Shown here one piece after another: positions 59,437 to 64,000 of a DNA stretch of 64,000 nucleotides. A program made the position numbers and the translations under genes. The notes under the pieces are model-generated. The model was given only the letters and a program-made list of their open reading frames with translations. It did no database searches and was not told the origin of the DNA. Position 1 is the stretch's first letter, and each line of letters starts with the position of its first letter. Source of the stretch: Bog-950 sp046329495 (GTDB lineage: Bacteria > Bacteroidota > Bacteroidia > Chitinophagales > LD1); contig JAXLUO010000007.1 in assembly GCA_046329495.1 (NCBI GenBank), positions 62,001 through 126,000 of the forward strand. Reading direction: 5' to 3'.

Positions 59437-62328
59437 ATGGCCAAACAGAAGATAGAAAAGCAGGTTGCGCCTGCAAAGCCAAAGGCTGTTGTAGAAAAGA
59501 AGGATATACGCCGGTTCTTTCCTTTAATTGTGTTTGGTTTTAGCACGCTCATCTATTTTAACTCCATACTGAATAATTACAGCATGGACGATGAGCTGGT
59601 TACACAAAATCACCGATTAACCAGTAAAGGTATTAGCGCCATCCCTGAAATTTTCCGCTCGCCGTATTATGAGGACCGCGCCGGTTACAAATACGAGTAT
59701 CGTCCTCTGGTATTAGTAACCTTTGCTATTGAGCACAGCATATTTGGCGATAACCCCCATGTAAGTCACTTTATAAATGTTTTGTTGTATGGCTTGCTGT
59801 GTTTGGTATTGTTCAATCTGCTGAAACTGTTATTCGCTTCCTACGATGTAACTTTTGCTTTGCTTGTTACCCTGGTATTTGCGGCGCACCCTACTCATAC
59901 CGAAGTGGTAGCCAGCATAAAAAACCGTGATGAAATCTTGGCGCTCTTGTTTGGTTTATTCAGCTTGAGCTATGCCTGGCAATTTGCAAAGGATGGTGCG
60001 TGGTGGAAGCTATTGCTCGTGCCTGTCATGCTGCTGCTGGGTATTCTGGCTAAATCAACCACCATCACCTTTGCAATTTTAATTCCACTTACGGTAATTC
60101 TACTGGGCCAGGTAACTGCGTTGCGTTTATTTTTAATAACGCTGGTACTGGTGCTTCCTTCGGTATTCTACTCCCGCTTGTATTCGGTAACACAACAGCT
60201 ATTGTTTGTAGCAGCCATTTTTGTCGCTGTGTTTGTTCTATATCTGTTACGCCATGGGTTTAATTGGCAAGCAGTTAAACAGGCTGCAGGTAATGCCGGT
60301 AACAGCGGGCAGAAGGATGTAGCCGAGCAAAAGCTTGACTTCTCTTTATTAAAGAGTCCCTTAGTGGCTGTATCCTTCTTTGTAAGCGTAGTAGTTGTGC
60401 TGGCCGTTGCATTAACAGGGCTTTCCATGGGCAATATGTGGTTGGCGGTAATACCGGCATTTGTATTAGTGGCTACCTTTGTTGCAGCAAAAACCGAATT
60501 ACGGTTCTTTCTCATTTTGCCAATAACCATTGTGGTAAGCTATATGGCGGTGCGCTTTCAGGCTAATACAATGGCGGTTGAAGCAATGTTGATTGCTTTT
60601 CTAATGGCACAATACCTGCAAGGCAACAAACAACTAAAAACTATGGCTATCGGCAGCTATCTGTTTTACACGCTGATGGTAGTTGTGCTGAAACATTCTT
60701 TTTTTCCTGCCGCTGTACTGCTGTTTGCAATGTTTATTAACCGGCGCCTATGGCCATTAACTGCAGCCCTATCGGTAGCAGCCCTTGGTTTTTTAGCGAT
60801 TAAGATCCTGGCAATTGCTAAAGGTTCACAAGTAATCAATATTAGTTTGGCCTCAACGCCGGTATTGTTATTGAGTATTCTTCTATTGTGGAAAGCAAAG
60901 TCATCCATACAAACATTGGCAACCGTAATTGCATTACCCGTTCTGTTGCTGGTATACTTTATGGTGGCCCCTCCCTCGTTTAATAATGATGTGGTTTCGG
61001 GTGTTCAACGCACCTACTATCAATTAAACACCACCAAAGCAGCAGATCTTAATCCTGTTAAATCGGTTCGCCCTCTTTATTATATCGAAAACCCGGTTAC
61101 ATCTTCCGACCCCTTGCGCCTGCGTATAGGCATTGCAATGGTAGCGCTCGGTCAGTATCTGAAAATGATGCTGGTGCCGTATCCAATGAGTTTCTACTAC
61201 GGCTATGCTTACTTTAAACCAACCGATGTGTTGCAGGCTGGACCGTTAATCGTACTGTTCATACATATAATGCTGTTTTTGGCGGCATTTGTGCTCATCC
61301 GGCGGTTACCCTTAATTAGCTATTGTATCTTCTTTTATCTGGCTTCCATTTTTGTTTTTAGTAACCTTATCATTCCGGTTCCGGGTGTTTTTGGCGATCG
61401 TTTTCTATTAATTCCTTCTATAGCCTTTGCAATAGCTTTGGTATATGGGGCTTACAAATTATTTAAGCACCCGTTAGAACAGCCTGTTGTATTCAAGGGT
61501 AATTATGCGCGTCCGTTACAAGTAAGCATAGAAGTACTGCTGGCAGCCTATATGTTGCTTACAGTTTCACGTAACAGCGATTGGAAGGATCATCTTACAC
61601 TTTTCAGGCACGATATTGAAGTGGTGGGCAATTCAGCCCAGGCACAAAACCTGTTGGCCGTGCACTTATTTAAAAATGCTACCGAGAGCACCGATATCAA
61701 TGTTAAGTTCGATCTGCTGAATCAGGCCAGCGAACATTTTAAACGGGCTATAGAGATTTATCCGCAATTCCTGAATGCTAATTATGACCTTGGCCGTAGT
61801 TATTATGCCATAGCCAGTTTGTATAGCTATCAAAAGAATACCACGAAGGCCTCGCAATTTGCCGATATGGCTTATACGCAATATGCAAAGACCTTACAGA
61901 TAGATTCCACTTTTGTCGTTCCCAGCTTCGAGATGGGCGTTATTATGGATAATAAGGGCAACCTGCAACAAGCCATCGCGGACTATGAACGTTTTCTGAG
62001 TAAGATCAAAACCCAAAAAGAAGCCTACGCAAATCTTAGTTATGTGTATTTCCGTTTAGGAGATTACGAAAACGCAATCCGAACAAACCAGCGTTTATTG
62101 CTGGTAATGCCTAACACGTACGAGCCTACCGTGAACATTGCCAAAACATACGTTAAAGCCGGGATCAGAGATAGCGCCATCATCTATTTCGAAAAGGCTT
62201 ATGTGATCAATCAGAACGACCTGAATGTATTAAAAACACTCTACCAACTTGCTGTTGAAGCAGGCGATTCCTATCGCGCTGGTCAGTACTTTATGAAGTT
62301 AAAGGAAAGAGGGATAAACGTTAAATAG
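59437..62328 (+). CDS. TMTC-like multi-TM protein with C-terminal TPR repeats
   Basis: A 963-residue protein. The N-terminal half has about twelve to fourteen hydrophobic segments and a luminal/periplasmic loop with SMDDE and an EYRPLVL segment after the first TM, as in GT-C glycosyltransferases of the TMTC group. FAAHPTHTEVVASIKNRDEI is highly typical. The C-terminal 280 residues hold TPR repeats (NYDLGRSYYAIA, NLSYVYFRLGDYENAI). In animals, TMTC proteins O-mannosylate cadherins. The bacterial role is unknown. Confidence 0.85.
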   Translation: MAKQKIEKQVAPAKPKAVVEKKDIRRFFPLIVFGFSTLIYFNSILNNYSMDDELVTQNHRLTSKGISAIPEIFRSPYYEDRAGYKYEYRPLVLVTFAIEHSIFGDNPHVSHFINVLLYGLLCLVLFNLLKLLFASYDVTFALLVTLVFAAHPTHTEVVASIKNRDEILALLFGLFSLSYAWQFAKDGAWWKLLLVPVMLLLGILAKSTTITFAILIPLTVILLGQVTALRLFLITLVLVLPSVFYSRLYSVTQQLLFVAAIFVAVFVLYLLRHGFNWQAVKQAAGNAGNSGQKDVAEQKLDFSLLKSPLVAVSFFVSVVVVLAVALTGLSMGNMWLAVIPAFVLVATFVAAKTELRFFLILPITIVVSYMAVRFQANTMAVEAMLIAFLMAQYLQGNKQLKTMAIGSYLFYTLMVVVLKHSFFPAAVLLFAMFINRRLWPLTAALSVAALGFLAIKILAIAKGSQVINISLASTPVLLLSILLLWKAKSSIQTLATVIALPVLLLVYFMVAPPSFNNDVVSGVQRTYYQLNTTKAADLNPVKSVRPLYYIENPVTSSDPLRLRIGIAMVALGQYLKMMLVPYPMSFYYGYAYFKPTDVLQAGPLIVLFIHIMLFLAAFVLIRRLPLISYCIFFYLASIFVFSNLIIPVPGVFGDRFLLIPSIAFAIALVYGAYKLFKHPLEQPVVFKGNYARPLQVSIEVLLAAYMLLTVSRNSDWKDHLTLFRHDIEVVGNSAQAQNLLAVHLFKNATESTDINVKFDLLNQASEHFKRAIEIYPQFLNANYDLGRSYYAIASLYSYQKNTTKASQFADMAYTQYAKTLQIDSTFVVPSFEMGVIMDNKGNLQQAIADYERFLSKIKTQKEAYANLSYVYFRLGDYENAIRTNQRLLLVMPNTYEPTVNIAKTYVKAGIRDSAIIYFEKAYVINQNDLNVLKTLYQLAVEAGDSYRAGQYFMKLKERGINVK

Positions 62329-62841
62329 TTTTTTGCCAATTTCTAATTAGAGTTTTAATTAAATATTATAATTATTGAAGCTCTAACTATTATTTAATCG
62401 ACAAAAAAATACAGCTCCTGTATTGTAATTAGTTCGCTTAAAAGCCTGTTTGTTTCTTTTTTAGTAATATTTTTATCGCTTAAGCGATGAAATAGGCATT
62501 TAATGATGTTTTCGCATTATGGCATGTGCCTTGCTGCTTAATTGATAGTTGACAAGGAACCTTTGTTCAATTATTATTAAAGGAACTATTAAGATTAACT
62601 GCCGTTGAACCGACAGTTGAATCTATGAAAACCTGAACTGCAGATTGGAACCGTAACTGCAGGTAATTTAGAACATATAGCTAATACAGACGTTGGCATT
62701 TCCTGAATTAAATAGGGAATGAAGGCAAATGGCTGATTTCTTTTATTCCTGCGTAAAGGAATTGTTGGAGTTGGCATGCTCGTTAGTGAAAATTAAAGTA
62801 GTTTAATTAAAAACAATAATTAAAAAAACATTAAAAAGCAG
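62329..62841. other. AT-rich gene-free region
   Basis: No gene. A hairpin TTAGAG (62347-62352) / CTCTAA (62381-62386) and another ATACAG-CTC-CTGTAT (62409-62423) lie near the TMTC stop and could help end its transcript, though T-runs are poor. Further on, two CTGCAG motifs lie within 30 bases (near 62640-62660) with no known meaning. AT content is above that of the surroundings. Confidence 0.5.
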
Positions 62842-63389
62842 ATGAAGAAGATCTTTACGCCACTTGTCTTTAAAGCAACTTTGCTGAGCCTGTTCGCTGC
62901 TTTTATTTCGCTTAGCACGTTTAGTCAGTGCCCGGGCTATTTTTCGGTAGCCACGGTTACTCCTCCCTGTGGTAGTTATGCTACCCGCACCTTTAATCCG
63001 GGGGGGTATTTGCTAACAAACGTAGTTACCGGTGCGTTAGTGCCATACTTACCGGCGATGTAACGTTCGAAGTGTTGGACTTTGTTCCGAACCCTACTGC
63101 CAACCTAACCAATCTGCTTATTACCTCAAACGTTTCGCAGGAAGTGCGTGTAGAACTGTATAATCTGATTGGTGAGCGAATGCTGGATCGCAACGTCCTG
63201 TTAAACAAGGGCGGAAACAACGTGCCGTTTAATTTAAATGCTTTGGCATCGGGCACGTATACAGCACTGGTGCATACCGGCAACGAAGTTCATACCCGAA
63301 AAGTTCTTGTACAAAGTAACCCTCCTTGTTCCCTATTAGCGAAGGCCGCATTGTATGCGGCCTTTTTTATGTTTTATTGGGCTTGTTAA
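62842..63389 (+). pseudogene. Short secreted protein with T9SS sorting domain, frameshifted at a G7 run
   Basis: A signal peptide (MKKIFTPLVF...ISLSTFSQ) starts in one frame that stops at 63063. A T9SS sorting domain (FVPNPTANLT, VELYNLIGERM, LASGTYTALVHTG, KVLVQ) follows in the next frame. The frames would fuse if the run of seven G at 63000-63006 had eight: NPGGVFANKRSYRCVS...LDFVPNP is then continuous. The sorting domain reads on past KVLVQ through the terminator hairpin to 63389, which is abnormal. Sequencing error, phase variation or decay are all possible. Confidence 0.7.
63342..63368 (+). terminator. Rho-independent terminator
   Basis: AAGGCCGCAT-TGT-ATGCGGCCTT, then TTTTA. The frame of the T9SS-tagged gene passes through it. 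Confidence 0.85.
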
Positions 63390-63426
63390 GGGCTGTAAAG
63401 GCACTACGAACAACCAAAAATTCTAT

Positions 63427-63434
63427 TAGGTTTG
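63427..63434 (+). promoter_or_regulatory. -7 element (TAGGTTTG) of the glycosyltransferase 2 gene
   Basis: Exact TAnnTTTG match 22 bases before the GTG start; no optimal -33 element is seen. Confidence 0.45.
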
Positions 63435-63456
63435 CCACTCCTCAAAATCGGACCAC

Positions 63457-64000
63457 GTGAAGCTTTCGGTAATAATGCCGGTTTACAATGAAAAAAAGAC
63501 CATCCGCGAGATAATTGCGAAGGTAATGGCTGTGCCTATTGAAATTGAACTGGTTATTGTAGATGATGGTTCAACCGATGGTACACGCGATATTTTAAAG
63601 GAATACGAAGGCAAGCCTAATATTAAGGTGGTTTATCACCAGCAAAACAAGGGCAAAACCGGTGCCATTAAAACCGGCATACCTTATACCACCGGCGAAA
63701 TTATCAGCATTCAGGATGGTGATTTAGAAACCGACCCGAATGATTTTGTGAAATTGACCGAACCGATAAAAAAGGGGGAGGCTTCCGTTGTATATGGTTC
63801 GCGCTATTTAAACCGCACCGAAAAGAGCATGTATTTTGCCTATAAGTTTGGTGCCCGTTTCCTTAGCTGGGTAGTTAATATCCTGTATTGCCAGCGTATT
63901 ACCGACGAGGCCACCTGTTACAAAGTTTTTAAAGCCGATATTTTAAAACAAATTCCTTTAGAATATAACCGCTTTGAATTTTGCCCCGAGGTAACCGCTA
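63457..64000 (+). CDS. Family 2 glycosyltransferase, dolichyl-phosphate-mannose-synthase-like (3' truncated)
   Basis: The frame starts with GTG and is open to the window end (181 codons seen). VIMPVYNEKKTI is the GT2 opening, VIVDDGSTDGT binds the nucleotide sugar, NKGKTGAIKTGI, and SIQDGDLETDP is the DxD metal site; YGSRYLN and TDEATCYKVFK are typical of polyprenyl-phosphate mannose/glucose synthases. It follows glycosyltransferase and TMTC-like genes, and TMTC-type enzymes use polyprenyl-phosphate mannose, so the link is attractive. Confidence 0.87.
   Translation, partial: MKLSVIMPVYNEKKTIREIIAKVMAVPIEIELVIVDDGSTDGTRDILKEYEGKPNIKVVYHQQNKGKTGAIKTGIPYTTGEIISIQDGDLETDPNDFVKLTEPIKKGEASVVYGSRYLNRTEKSMYFAYKFGARFLSWVVNILYCQRITDEATCYKVFKADILKQIPLEYNRFEFCPEVTA

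Overview
The window is a 64 kb piece of a chromosome from a member of the Bacteroidota, most likely a Chitinophagales-like environmental lineage. The evidence is direct: TonB receptors with an N-terminal CarboxypepD_reg domain, type IX secretion (T9SS) C-terminal sorting domains, F0F1 ATP synthase genes in the Bacteroidota order, and promoters of the TTTG-N19-TAnnTTTG type. The best promoters lie before rpsC, arsR and atpB. Intergenic DNA carries short palindromic repeats typical of this phylum. I see no rRNA, tRNA, CRISPR array, insertion sequence or intact prophage.

Layout. 1-11.8 kb: a truncated clpC, then housekeeping genes (phosphohexomutase, pcm, smpB) and a minus-strand metal-uptake pair, a TonB receptor translationally coupled to an NRAMP transporter with a Usp tail, under a palindromic operator. 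12.2-19.7 kb: two tandem giant secreted proteins with almost identical N-termini and C-terminal Peptidase_S74 self-cleaving chaperone domains. 19.9-21.6 kb: an SGNH hydrolase, then a 1.1 kb gene-free repeat-rich stretch. 21.6-24.2 kb: a ribosomal protein operon reduced to rpsC-rplP-rpmC-rpsQ-rplN-rplX with its own promoter and terminator. 24.2-28.3 kb: an MBOAT plus two SGNH-like proteins, a predicted O-acetylation operon. 28.5-34.7 kb: recN, a CrtC-like/polyprenyl synthase fusion, a glutamine synthetase-like ligase and a DUF559 nuclease-like protein. 34.2-37.7 kb: arrays of composite palindromic repeats either side of a T9SS-secreted peptidylarginine deiminase-like protein. 37.8-40.6 kb: a YCII protein, mnmE and a GNAT/HTH pair resembling a toxin-antitoxin module. 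41-46.3 kb: secreted or envelope proteins between repeats, then a DnaA-box-bearing gene-free patch. 46.3-51 kb: two sterol desaturase-like enzymes and an arsR-arsM-arsC operon with two matching ArsR sites. 51-54.7 kb: a radical SAM / glycosyltransferase / SGNH cluster. 54.9-57.5 kb: atpB-E-F-H with an internal hairpin and a terminator. 57.5-64 kb: an envelope protein, two glycosyltransferases, a TMTC-like TPR protein and a frameshifted T9SS-tagged gene.

The most interesting candidates are the CrtC-like/prenyl synthase fusion, the isolated ribosomal operon fragment, the GNAT/HTH pair, the PPAD-like secreted deiminase, the S74 twins, the composite repeat arrays, and a recurrent arrangement in which the -7 box sits about 4-9 nt from the start codon, implying leaderless or near-leaderless mRNAs. 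All functions are inferred from sequence reading; no database search was run.
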